From assembly GCF_025698545.1 (NCBI RefSeq), contig NC_068569.1, forward strand, positions 7,130,001-7,194,000: a stretch of DNA of 64,000 nucleotides. The letters are read 5' to 3'. The position numbers and the translations under genes were made by a program. This document shows positions 1 through 15,077 of this stretch, one piece after another (within the stretch, counting starts at the first letter, position 1; the number at the start of each line of letters is the position of its first letter). This stretch comes from Gossypium raimondii (Eukaryota > Streptophyta > Magnoliopsida > Malvales > Malvaceae). A model generated the notes under the pieces. The model was not told the DNA's origin, made no database searches, and saw only the letters and a list, made by a program, of their open reading frames with translations.

Positions 1-131
1 TTGTCGAATTTAGTGATCTCAAATCACCGTTCCGACACCTCTGAAAATTCAGGCCATTACATTTTTTTTTCTCGTCGGATTTATAGTCCCGAAACCACTG
101 TTCCGACTAGGCCTAAAATCGGGCTATTACA
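1..131 (-). mobile_element. Two nested LTR termini of the window's solo-LTR family
   Basis: Positions 1-61 and about 72-131 each resemble the terminal 60 bases of the solo LTR at 28995-31627 read in the same direction: a 'ggattt...ctcaaaccac...gacacc...ctgaaaatc' stretch closing in 'gggctRttaca'. Two such ends in a row, followed immediately by Ty1/copia integrase-like sequence, suggest an LTR that landed in or beside a related LTR, which itself sits inside the copia element. The bodies of both lie left of the window. They are fossils; no internal region is visible. Confidence 0.5.
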
Positions 132-3060
132 CCACAACAAAAAAAGATGGTTGTTGGTCTCTCTACATTCGATATTCCTTTAAGAGTGTGTGAAGATTGT
201 GTTGTGGAAAAAATGCCTCGAGATAGTTTTCCAAAAGAAAAAGCCTGAAAAGCTTAAAAACAGCTTGAACTGGTTCACTCTGACATCTGCGAACTACTGA
301 ATCCAACTTTAAATGGAGGTAAGCGTTGTTTTATAACATTCACAGATAATTTCAGTCGGAAGAGTTGGGTTTACTTTTTACATGAAAAATCTGAAGCCTT
401 TGTAGCTTTTAAGAGCTTTAAAGCGCTGGTTGAAAAGAAAGTTGGAATGTTAATTAAAGCTATTTGCAGTGATTGTGGAGGATAATATCTTTCTCAAGAA
501 TTTGTAAGCTTTTGTGACTCTAATGGGATCCATAGACAACTCACTGCTGCTTATACTCATCAACAAAATAGAGTTGAGTGAAAGGAAGAATCGAACAATC
601 TTAAATATTGTTCGAAATCTCTTACGAATAAGTAATGTTCCAAAATTCTTTTGACCGGAGGCGGTGAGTTGGAGTGTTCATGTTTTAAACAGAAGCCCTA
701 CACGTGCTATTCAAAATATGACACCGGAATAATCTTGGTCAGGTCGACAACCGGATGTGCGTCATTTCAGGGTGTTCAGATGTGTTACTTATTCTCATGT
801 GCTGGATCAGAATAGGACAAAGCTTGATGACAAGGCTGAGAAGTGTGTTTTTCTTGGCATTAGCAATACATCTAAAGCCTAAAAATTATATAACCCCACC
901 ACCAAAAAAATTATTATGAGTCGTGATGTAGTTTTTGATGAGCAGGTGTTCTGGTCGTAGGAAAAAAATAATGACAACCAGCAGTTGAGGCAAATTCCAA
1001 CTGATTTTAGTGAGGAGATCACAGAACCAGCAATGGAACAACCTACAGTTGAAGCAGATCAACAGAATGGGCGTGGTAAAAGAAACAGAACAAAGTCGAT
1101 GTGGATGAAAAATTATGTGGTCGGTGAGAATCAATCTGAAGATGACGAAGATCCTCAGACACTTTTTGCTTTATTTGCAGATTGTGATCCTGTGAATTTT
1201 GACGATGCTTGTAAAAAGTTGAAATGGCAGGAAGCTATGAATGACGGGATTGTTGTAATTGAAAAGAATGACACTTGGGAGTTAACTGATCTTCCAAGAG
1301 GACAAAAGTCAATTGAAGTTAAATGGGTTTACAATACCAAATTTAAAAAAAATGGTGAGATTGACAAGTATAAAGCTCGTTTAGTAGCTAAAGGCTACAA
1401 GCAGAAATTCGGTGTTGATTACAAAGAAGTATATGCTCCTGTGGCTCGGCTTGACACAATCAAATCGATGGTGGCAGTAGCAGCACAAAACTCGTGGCTG
1501 GTTCTACAACTTGATGTAAAGTCAGCTTTCTTACATGAGGAGTTGGAAGAGCAGGTATTTATCGATCAACCTCCTAGTTATGTGAAATATGGTAGTGAAC
1601 AGAAGGTATATAGATTAAAAAAGACACTATACAGGCTGAAACAAGCTCCAAGAGCCTGGTATAGTCGAATAGATGCTTATTTCATTTCAGCAGGTTTTAA
1701 GAAATGTACATATGGGCATACTCTTTACTGCAAAGTTGAGAATGAGAATATTGTTATTACGTGCTTGTATGTGGATGATCTAATTTATACTGGGAATGAT
1801 TCAATGATGCTTGATAAATTTAAGTAATCAATGATGAAAGAATTTGATATGTCTGACCTTGGGTTAATGCATTATTTTCTTTGTATTGGAGTATATCAAT
1901 CAGATTGTGGAATTTTTATTTCACAAAAGAAGTATGTCGGGGAAATTTTAGACAGATTTGGGATGAAGAATTGCAATTCTGTGGTCACTCCCACTGAGCT
2001 AGGTCTGAAATTGGAGAAAAATCCTTCTGGTAAGAAGATTGACAGCAATTTATACAAACAACTCGTGGGAAGTTTGATGTACTTGACAGCCACATGACCT
2101 GATATTATGCATTCCGTTAGTCTTATTAGCAGATTCATGGAACACCCAAAGGAGATGCATTTTCTTGCTACTAAAAGAATTCTTCGTTATTTACAAGGGA
2201 CATCGGATTATGGGATCTTATTCAAGAAATGAGTAAAGTCTAATCTCATTGGATTCACTAATAGTGATTTTGCAGGAGATACAAATGATCGGAAAAGCAC
2301 TTTGGGGTATGTGTTCATGCTAGGATCAAGGGCTATTTCTTAGTCATTTAAAAAACAATTGATTGTTACTCTGTCAACCACCAAAGCAGAGTATGTTGCA
2401 GCCACTACATGTGCTACTCAAGCAATTTGGCTAAGAAACATTCTTGCGAATGTTTTTTTTTTCCACAGAAGGAACCTACTCCAATTTATTGTGACAACAG
2501 TTTAGCTATAAAATTGTCAAATGATCCTATTTTGCATAGAAGAACGAAACACATAGATGTAAAATTTAATTTCTTGAGAGATCTCAGGAAGAAGCAAATT
2601 ATCGAAGTTGTTTATTGTAGAAGTGATGATCAAGCTGCTGATATTTTCACCAAACCTCTCAAGATTGAAAGGTTCATGAAGTTGAGAAAGCTTTGGGAGT
2701 TTGCACATTGAGGGAGGGATCGCATGATGAAATTGCTTAAGCTGGAAATCTGCTTTCAGTTTAAGGAAGGGATTGATGGAAAATTAATTACACCACATTT
2801 CTATTTTTTTATGAAGTGTTATGGTCAATTTGTTAACTCCTATTTATTAGCAAGTCTGTTAGTCAAATAAGTTTGTTTAATCTTGATAGGATTATTCTGT
2901 TTTCATTAGTCTGTTAGTGGAGAATCTTACTTCCATGGTTTAATTTCTCTGTAAGCCTATATAAAGGCATAATTGTTGAAGTTAATAACAGTGAATTGAT
3001 TTTGGTTATCTTCCTCTCTTGTGTTAAGTATTTCTTTAAAGTTTGTCATCAAACCAATCA
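132..3060 (+). mobile_element. Ty1/copia retrotransposon remnant (3' part)
   Basis: This is the 3' portion of a copia-type element. Recognisable parts in order are the zinc-binding pre-integrase and integrase core (about 140-700), a reverse transcriptase with the YVDD-type motif near 1770, RNase H (about 2280-2710), a purine-rich tract at about 2711-2719, and a probable 3' LTR of roughly 2725-3060 holding a 'tatataaagg' TATA-like site near 2957. The order integrase before reverse transcriptase identifies Ty1/copia rather than Ty3/gypsy. The element is clearly broken, with on the order of ten interruptions, so it is old. The 5' half and 5' LTR are not in the window, so target duplications cannot be checked. 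Confidence 0.85.
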
Positions 3061-3098
3061 GATGGTGGCACTTGGTTTACACATAAAAATTATTAAAA

Positions 3099-3104
<6 letters not shown>

Positions 3105-3134
<30 letters not shown>
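3105..3134. repeat. (TA)n microsatellite
   Basis: About 15 uninterrupted TA dinucleotides just downstream of the copia remnant. Confidence 0.9.
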
Positions 3135-3138
<4 letters not shown>

Positions 3139-3374
3139 TCAATATAAGAAAATTTATAGAAAATATAAATATTAAAAATGAAAATTTATATAAACTTATA
3201 AAAGATTAAAAGATTATAAAAAGTATTAAAATATAAAATTCTAATATATTATAAAATAATTTATATAATTTATAAAACATATTCAAAATATTTAAAATTT
3301 TATAAAAGCATATTAAAATTCTTTAAAAATCATAAAATACTAAAATTGATATAAACTTATAAAATAATCATAAA

Positions 3375-3545
3375 AACTTGAATTGAACCGGGTTAGTTGG
3401 TTGGACCGATTAGACCGAAATCGACAAGGATATTGGTTCAGAGAAAGTCATTAGATCGGTTGACCTGGGAAACAGATGAATAGATCTTTTTATTTTTAAT
3501 GTTTTATTTAATTGAACTAGACAGATCAATCGAACTGACAAATTT
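3375..3545. repeat. Dispersed ccggtt-type repeat, copy 1
   Basis: This stretch carries 'gaaccggg', 'ttggttggaccga', 'agaaagtcatt' and 'gatcggttgacc', ending in 'aattgaactag' and 'gatcaatcgaactg'. The reverse complement of about 23466-23640 shows the same word order, so both look like members of one interspersed family in opposite orientations. Ends and target duplications are not clear, so the class is unknown; a small DNA transposon is possible. Confidence 0.4.
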
Positions 3546-5252
3546 GTGACCTAATAGGTTATGATATTTTTAATATTTAATAAGTTTAAACATATAATAT
3601 ATAATATTTTAATTTTTTTAATTATGTTTTTTAAATAATTTTTTTGATTTTTGTAGGGAAAATATTAGATTAAACCAGAAACTACACGTGTCACCATCTA
3701 ATTATTTCATCAATTTTTTTTAACGGCCAACATGGTCAATGACAAAAACCGTTAATGGAGGGGCTTAATTGATTATTTTAATTGGATGCGAATTTATTAT
3801 GGGGCTTAATTGAATTTTTTTTTTTTACATTTTCTTAAGGTTTTTTTTCACATATAATCCTAAATTTTATATTTTTATTATAAGGTGAATATTAGATTAA
3901 AAATTTTGACAAATATTAACAGTATTGATGGAGATTGAAATTAGTTATTTTTTAAACATAACCAAATCAAACTTAAATTTAAAATTTAATTTATGAATCT
4001 GTTGTTTTGTAGGCCCAATTGAGATTCAAGTTACAAGGTAGGGCCCTAAACTTCAGTGTCGTCATGCGCAGGGCTCAATACCATAGTCCACCCCATTTGT
4101 GTCATAACCTGTTCTGGTTTGATTGAGACTTGACAATAAAATTATTAGAAAATAACACAAAAGGGGAAATGTTCACGATACATATATGTGGCATATATCA
4201 TGAGAGATGTCTTGATGATTTATTTTTGGATTTTCCCTGGTGACGAATTACTTTCATTTTAATTTTAGAAGTCCATATAAGTTTGCATGCCATGATTAAT
4301 TAGATAGTTCAGTTAAGTTATAGGATAGGTGGACTAGAAAAATAATGATGATGATTCTTTTATAAATGTGGTAAATGCATGCAAATGAAGTTTGAGAACC
4401 CATTGAAAGCACATCCTACACGAACCAGTCTCCAAACGCCACAGTGCAGGCATCTAGAAGTCAAACCGGGACACTCAGAACGTACCTAATATTTTTAAAT
4501 TGACAACAAGTACAATTTGCTGACACCTGCTCATCTAGGAAGCTCCTCTCCATACAGGGGATTTAAGCAAGCTAGTTGGTTCATACAGAATGCTGGCAAC
4601 CACATCTCGGTTTTTGCAATTTTGCTCTGTATGGCCATTTGAGGAATACAAAGGATAGAGTTTTCACCTTTCTTTTTTGCTCTATATTTGTGTTTAATAA
4701 TAGGAAAGATAAAGATGGGAGCTCTTTAGACTTCAAATGATTTAAAAATAATATTCTTGCAGGATATCAAGACTAAACTATGGACAACTAGTCAAAAATC
4801 ATGAAAATGCAGCACCACTGCTCATTGTCAAACAAACGGATCAAACTTATTTGAATTCCACAATGGTTAAGAATATAACTTTTTCCTCGTGTTCATAAAG
4901 TGCAAAACAAAAAAGAGGCACCTAAATTGATGAGTGTACATTAGTTGACTTGTAAAATGTAGTTTTCCTTTGTTGTTTTTAATGCCTTCATAGCACTTAC
5001 AAAAGCAATATCCTAGACGCAGAGCACTAAAAATACACATCTAATCATTCCAGAAACCACAGCGTAACATTCAGTTATATTTGTATGCAGTCTAATCTCA
5101 TGTCTCATTATAAACGCTTTTATGGATCCTTACTGCTATATGACGGACACTGATAAAAGTTGGTAAGTGGTAAGAATTAGCAGTAATACAAAGCAAACAA
5201 CCTGATGTGAACCATCCTGCCTTAGATTAACCTTTACCTCACAAGACTCTCA

Positions 5253-5263
<11 letters not shown>

Positions 5264-5298
<35 letters not shown>
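5264..5298. repeat. (AC)n(AT)n compound microsatellite
   Basis: About 13 AC repeats followed by about 5 AT repeats, in intergenic DNA. Confidence 0.9.
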
Positions 5299-6070
5299 TG
5301 TCTTTTCTTGTGTTATGCATTGCTACTTATACCTGTATCAATATCCCAGTAGTGTTCATTGCTCAAATTTGTAGTAAGTTAGGAAAGTGGATCTTGTCTG
5401 ACAAAACTTCAGTGCTTCACAAATTAAAACACCTTTCAGTAATTTTAAACTTGGAATTTCATAATTTAAAGTAACTCGTGTTCCTGAGATCTTAAAATTG
5501 TAAAGCTTAGCTCCTCTAGTACTACAAATAAACCAACAGTATGTTCGGATTTCCTCAATGATCATTCTCTACTCAACGAGTATGTCCAATAAAAAATGAG
5601 CAAGACTCCAAGTTCCTACATCTGCAGGATCCAGCCATATCCCAAATACTAGTTAGGGATATTCTTATTCGAAGATGGCTTCTTTCTTAAACACCAATCT
5701 AGAGATCACTTCCGTGAGCACAACCTAACTCTGCATAACGAACTTACAAAAGACTACCAGAACTAACTGAATTTTTCTAAAGAAATAAGATATTAAGGTG
5801 TGATTTCTCCATAATGAATACTAAATCAGATAGCTCCCGACCTTGGCAAACGTGAGAGAGCATTTGCCATTAATGATCATAATCAATAGGTCAATTCATT
5901 TTATTCAAGAAGTTCAAATATATATGTATCATTCAATGAACAAAGAGAGCTGCAACCAATATGAAAATCAATGAAAAAGCAACAAAAATTTCAGTAAAAG
6001 CATTAGCACTTACCTAAGTCCAAAGCTTAAATAGTTCAATAATTTCATTACATTGCATACCTGTTTGCCG

Positions 6071-7249
6071 CTAGTACACAAAAGGTATGAATTTGCACCT
6101 AACTTTACTCGCATACTCCAAATAACTCTCTCCAAAAGTCTCTACCATTAAAACCTCCTCAAGTTTTGCTTTCTGTTCATAATACATCAAACAAACTGCT
6201 ACAACGAACATCAAGCTCAGAGGTGCTCTAAGTGCAAGGCAATAAGTTGCAAATAAAAGCATTGTAGATGCATATACTGGATGCCGTACCCATCTGTATG
6301 GCCCAAATTGGACAACAGCAGTTGGCACCACAACCTTCTCTGAATACTTTGCAAGATACAATGTTGAATTATATTGCATCAAAAGAGTTACCACAATCAA
6401 TATCCACACTCCAACATTGCTCCAACCTCCTGGGATCCGATGAAGCTCCGGTGCTTCAAATGCAGCAAGCCAGTGCCCTACCATGACTCCAACACAGAAC
6501 AAAAGGCGATACCATTTGGGTGGGTTCACATCCCACTTAGGATCATGTGGACGGGCATAATAATCCCCGTACAGTCGTTTTCTAACACTGACGTTGAAGA
6601 AAAAGAAATAGTGGTAGACAAAGAAGAAGACAAAGGGCCAACCTTCAAGATAGCCATTGAAATAAGCAGGGGGTACTAGAGTTAGCCAAGCGAACACTGA
6701 AGTGACAATTGCAAGTTGCTCCACAATGCTTGCTTCACCAATCGAATGTTTTCGGAAACAATACAAACCATAAACAGCAAGGGCTATGGCTACAAACCAT
6801 GGCCAGAACAACCAACTCCAGCTAAAGTACATCCAAAAGAAAGGGCTGAAAGCCAATTTTACAGTCCATTTGGTAGCTGCAATTCCAAGGGAAACAGTAG
6901 TAGCCCATTTCACAATCTTTATAGGCGTTAACTCAGAAAGACTTGATTTGACTGAATCGAAAGAGAGGTTTTTGAAGGGTTTAAGCAAAGGGTTTTGAGA
7001 ATCTGAGCTAGGAATGTCGGAAAATGAGCATTTGAGAGGCGAAAAAAACTGGGTTCTTGTTTTATGAAGTGGTGATGGTAAGAGACTGAAGCTTGATGGG
7101 TTCTGGATGAGTTTGAGGCTCTGATGGGAATAAAAACCCTTGCTTTGAAATTGTTTGTTGAAATGCCTGCAAGAAACAATTTGGTTACATTTCAAGTTGA
7201 AGCCGAAAGGGATTGTTCTCGACTGCAACAGCACTGAGGCAGTTTCCAT
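6071..7249 (-). CDS. Plastid-targeted ICMT/PEMT-like membrane methyltransferase
   Basis: An intronless 392-residue protein. I start it at the ATG at 7249 (METASVLLQ); the frame is open five codons further upstream but only to a TTG. The first 100 or so residues are rich in Ser, basic and hydroxylated residues with few acids, resembling a chloroplast transit peptide. Several hydrophobic segments follow. The C-terminal third carries the signature of the isoprenylcysteine carboxyl methyltransferase / phospholipid methyltransferase superfamily: FGPYRWVRHPVYAS, then a hydrophobic helix, then conserved acids in 'EVLMVETFGESYLEY' and a closing FIP. In that family the RHP and Glu residues help bind S-adenosylmethionine. 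The substrate of this plastid-type branch is not evident from sequence; prenylcysteine, phospholipid or another small lipid are all possible. The family call is strong, the location is inferred, the reaction is open. Confidence 0.75.
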   Translation of the reverse strand: METASVLLQSRTIPFGFNLKCNQIVSCRHFNKQFQSKGFYSHQSLKLIQNPSSFSLLPSPLHKTRTQFFSPLKCSFSDIPSSDSQNPLLKPFKNLSFDSVKSSLSELTPIKIVKWATTVSLGIAATKWTVKLAFSPFFWMYFSWSWLFWPWFVAIALAVYGLYCFRKHSIGEASIVEQLAIVTSVFAWLTLVPPAYFNGYLEGWPFVFFFVYHYFFFFNVSVRKRLYGDYYARPHDPKWDVNPPKWYRLLFCVGVMVGHWLAAFEAPELHRIPGGWSNVGVWILIVVTLLMQYNSTLYLAKYSEKVVVPTAVVQFGPYRWVRHPVYASTMLLFATYCLALRAPLSLMFVVAVCLMYYEQKAKLEEVLMVETFGESYLEYASKVRCKFIPFVY

Positions 7250-8193
7250 GGATTGGTTGAACAATGGGGGTGCAAAAAACTATTATGGAAATCTACGGTG
7301 AAACATTTGTTGCTTTCTTTGAAGATAAAATGAAATCTCTTCTGCAGCCATTAACAACTCGCAGATTACTAGCAGGAAAAGGAAGACCCTCGGCCCAATT
7401 ACTAACTTGGGAATCTATTCACTGGCCCAGTATTGTTTTCTTCGGTAACCCAATTGCAGTATAAAATATTATAGATTAATTTTCCTTTTTGATTTTTTTA
7501 AAAGCTTTGGTCGCATGAAATGAATTCTTTAAGCTATTTTTTTCACAAACTTGTCCCATTAACACAATATAATAAAAACAATAATAAATTACTTCTCACA
7601 CTAGCTTTCAACTAATCAAACAATTAAAACAAAAACAATCAAATGGATCCTGATTTAAACAAATAAAATTAGATAGGACGTGCCATTAAGGTCCTTTTCA
7701 AATGTTCCTCAATGATTCAGGTTAGACATATATTCAAAGAGAGGAATAAAGTTACTGATGGCTTGACAAAAATAACGTTCTTCAAATTTTTGAAGAGATG
7801 TATTTATATGTAAGGTTCAGTCTAATTTATTTTTGTTTTAATAATTTTTTGTACAAAAAAAATCAAATAAGAAAAGAAGACTAGAAGTTTTGGTAATAAT
7901 TGACACTTTTTCATTTTTTTTTTGAAACTTACAAATTGGAGTGAAGTATTATATAATATATTTTGGAGTTAATTTGCTATTAAATTAATTTTCTACGAGT
8001 TATTTTCCTATACATCATTGCCTTTTAAAATGTTATACAAAGGAAGAAAAATTACAAATTTTGTAATATTTTTATAACTTTATAAAAATTTGTGTCATTT
8101 TATTAAATCCAAAATAAATTTAAATTACTATTATTCTTGTTATCTTTTTTATAAAGATATTATTATTGAAACCATGGGCTGGTTGGTCTTGTG
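7250..8193. other. Intergenic region upstream of the methyltransferase gene
   Basis: This stretch lies between the divergent methyltransferase gene and the hAT element. It presumably contains the methyltransferase promoter close to 7250-7500. The rest is AT-rich with no convincing open frame; a short frame at 7264-7464 has no recognisable features. Confidence 0.5.
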
Positions 8194-8854
8194 TAGACTT
8201 GTTCATGGATCAAGCCACTCAGCCCAGCCCAAAGGTCCACTTGAAATGTAAGAGGATTTGGATAAAAATATAGTCTCGAAAAATGGGCTTAGATAAAAAA
8301 ATAAGGCCCGTAATAAAAATGAGCTGGGCCTCAGGTAAGACATATTTGGCCCGACCCTGCCCTGGCCCAAATTCACGAAAGGACAAAATTTGTTTAATAT
8401 TATTTTTTATTGTTTTCTCCCTATCTTGCTACCATTTTACTATTATGTTCTACTATTTTGTTGTTATTGTTTGAATATTGTATAAAACTTATTTTATTGT
8501 TAATTTTGTTATTATTTTAAAGACATTTGTTAATTTTGTTATTATTTTAGATGCATTTGCTTGTTAAGTTGCATCTATCTTAGTGTTATTTAATTATACA
8601 TATTTTTTAAAATTTATTTTTAATTTGTTGAGAAATATTTATTTTAATATTTGTAGTATTTTTGATGTATTATATATATTTTAAAATTATATAAAAATAA
8701 TATAAAAATTAAGATGAACAGGCAAGGTCGGGCTCGGGTTTTAACATTTTTATTTAGGTCGAGCTTAGATAAAATTTTAAACCCATTTTTTAGCCAAACC
8801 TAGCAAACGAACTTAAATTTTTAATTGAGCCCGGCCCGACCATGCACACCTCTA
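8194..8854. mobile_element. Non-autonomous hAT-type element (661 bp)
   Basis: The element is flanked on both sides by the identical 8-bp word GTCTTGTG (8186-8193 and 8855-8862), the target duplication size of the hAT superfamily. Its ends are imperfect inverted repeats: TAGACTTGTTCATGG on the left, and CCATGCACACCTCTA on the right, whose complement is TAGAGGTGTGCATGG (12 of 15 positions match). The interior carries 'gggctcggg' and 'gagcccggcccg' blocks near the ends and AT-rich DNA between, with no transposase frame. It lies about 370 bp upstream of the FtsH start codon and so may sit in that gene's promoter. Confidence 0.85.
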
Positions 8855-9227
8855 GTCTTGTGTCTTGTTTGCCAAGAAAATGCAGGAAATGAACCTACCC
8901 GTTTGGTCATCTTTATACAATTTCACGACCATACCAATAAATCCCATTTTTAATATAACCCAAAAAATATCTAGCTCCCGTACTGATACACCCTACCCTA
9001 TTTATCATCTTCCTCTCCCATTTCCCAAAAGAAAAAGAAAAATTTCACGCAAATACCTCTCTTTTTGTCGATTTGAAATCCAACCCAAAAACCTGAAAAA
9101 ACGAAAAAAAAATACGTTAACGCTGTTTACTAGATTATTTCTTTACTTAAAAAGCTCTTTTTTTCCCCCAAAAAATCTTCTAATTTATATTTTACCTTCG
9201 ATTTATTCATCCTTAAATCATCGAATT

Positions 9228-13801
<4,574 letters not shown>

Positions 13802-14031
13802 TGGATCTTTCAGGTTAGTTTGATTTTGTACATTTGGGCTAATAAATTGTTACCTTTTTACTCGAATCTCTATTAATGACCATGTCTTGGCTGCTTTTTA
13901 ACATTGTATCATTTGTACATGATTTTAAGTTGTCAACAATAGTTGTTAAATTCAGAGATATGTTTCTTGAATTGAAATTTTATTTCGAAAATGTAATATG
14001 AAATATAACATGTTTTACGACCAAATTTTAA
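13802..14031 (+). other. Probable 3' untranslated region of the FtsH gene
   Basis: T-rich sequence directly after the stop codon, with 'aataaatt' near 13840 as a possible polyadenylation signal. No other feature is visible before the MITE-like repeat begins. Confidence 0.45.
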
Positions 14032-14396
14032 GGGATAAATTTTAAAATTATATATTAGCTTTGATTTAATTTGTAATTGTATGCATGAATTAATTTGATG
14101 TAATTATACATGTGAAATTTTAATTATGGTTCAAATGTATATTTAAAATTTTAATTTTGATTTAATCATACACATTTAAAGAAATAAATACATTAATTTA
14201 TTTTAATATTAGATAAATGTAATTATTTATGTATTTAATATATAAATATAAAATGATGTTATATCAATAATTGTATTAATAATTTATAAGAACTAGATCA
14301 AATCAAAATTTCATGTATAAGATTGTGCAAAATCAAAGTTTATGTATACAATCACATATTAAATTATAGATCATGTACAATTTTAGGATTTATCCC
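14032..14396. repeat. MITE-like AT-rich element, copy 1
   Basis: The ends are inverted repeats: GGGATAAATTTTAAAATT on the left and AATTTTAGGATTTATCCC on the right, matching at 16 of 18 positions. The interior is AT-rich, with repeated 'catgtatac' and 'caaatcaaagttt' words. No coding capacity is present and no clear target duplication is seen. A second copy begins at 28689 and is split by a solo LTR. The superfamily is not assignable from this window. Confidence 0.65.
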
Positions 14397-14916
14397 ATTT
14401 TTCAAAAATGTCGATTTTAAGAAAAATTACGGGATTAGATCAATTTTATTAAAACACTTTCAATATATTTTTATTTTTTGATGCTATTTTTGAAAATAAA
14501 ATTTCCAAAACATGTTTTTAATTAACTCCAAGTCTCATTTTCTTTATTTTCTTAAGTGATGTGGGACATGGGTTTATAGAGGCTTATAATCCCATATCGT
14601 TTAAGAAAACAAGTAAAATGAGAGTTGAGGTCTATATAAAGATCTGATTTGAATATTTTATTTTCATAAGTGGTGGCATATTTTAGGTGTTAATATTAAA
14701 TTTTTTTTAAAAACAGCAACAATAAGGTGAGTATTTACCCAAAATTGCAGAATGTTTTGATAGGCCTTCTTTCTAAACCTTGAATCCGCAAATGGCTCAT
14801 TTAAATTGGGCCAATTTGTGCTCAGACCTAAAGTTTGAATTTGTCAGCCCAAGAATGAGCAATTGAAAGCCCTAAATTAACTGTGATTAAAACAGAACCT
14901 AACTGAAATTGCGTTT

Positions 14917-14929
14917 CCCTAACCCTAAA
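14917..14929. promoter_or_regulatory. Telo-box-like motif upstream of MPP6
   Basis: CCCTAACCCTAAA, two adjacent telomere-type units, lies about 150 bp before the MPP6 start codon; another 'ccctaaa' lies near 14868. Telo-boxes are known in plant promoters of translation and ribosome-biogenesis genes, which suits an rRNA-processing factor. Function here is inferred. Confidence 0.45.
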
Positions 14930-15077
14930 TCCTCGTTTTTCCTTCCTCCTTTTTCCCTCATTCAAAATAGTAGACTGAAAATTTTACCTTCTCCTGCCGT
15001 AAAAGAGAAATTACGCGATTCAGATAAATTTAATTCCGAGGTCCTCATTTGACACTGAAGGAAATTTCGGATCCTTA

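Larger units (their letters stand above)
3061..6070. other. AT-rich intergenic region
   Basis: I see no supportable gene in these 3 kb. The stretch holds a (TA)n run, a (CA)n(TA)n run, a dispersed repeat rich in 'accgg/ccggt' words at about 3375-3545, and AT-rich low-complexity sequence. The part near 6000-6070 is probably the 3' untranslated region of the methyltransferase gene that follows on the minus strand. Confidence 0.6.
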
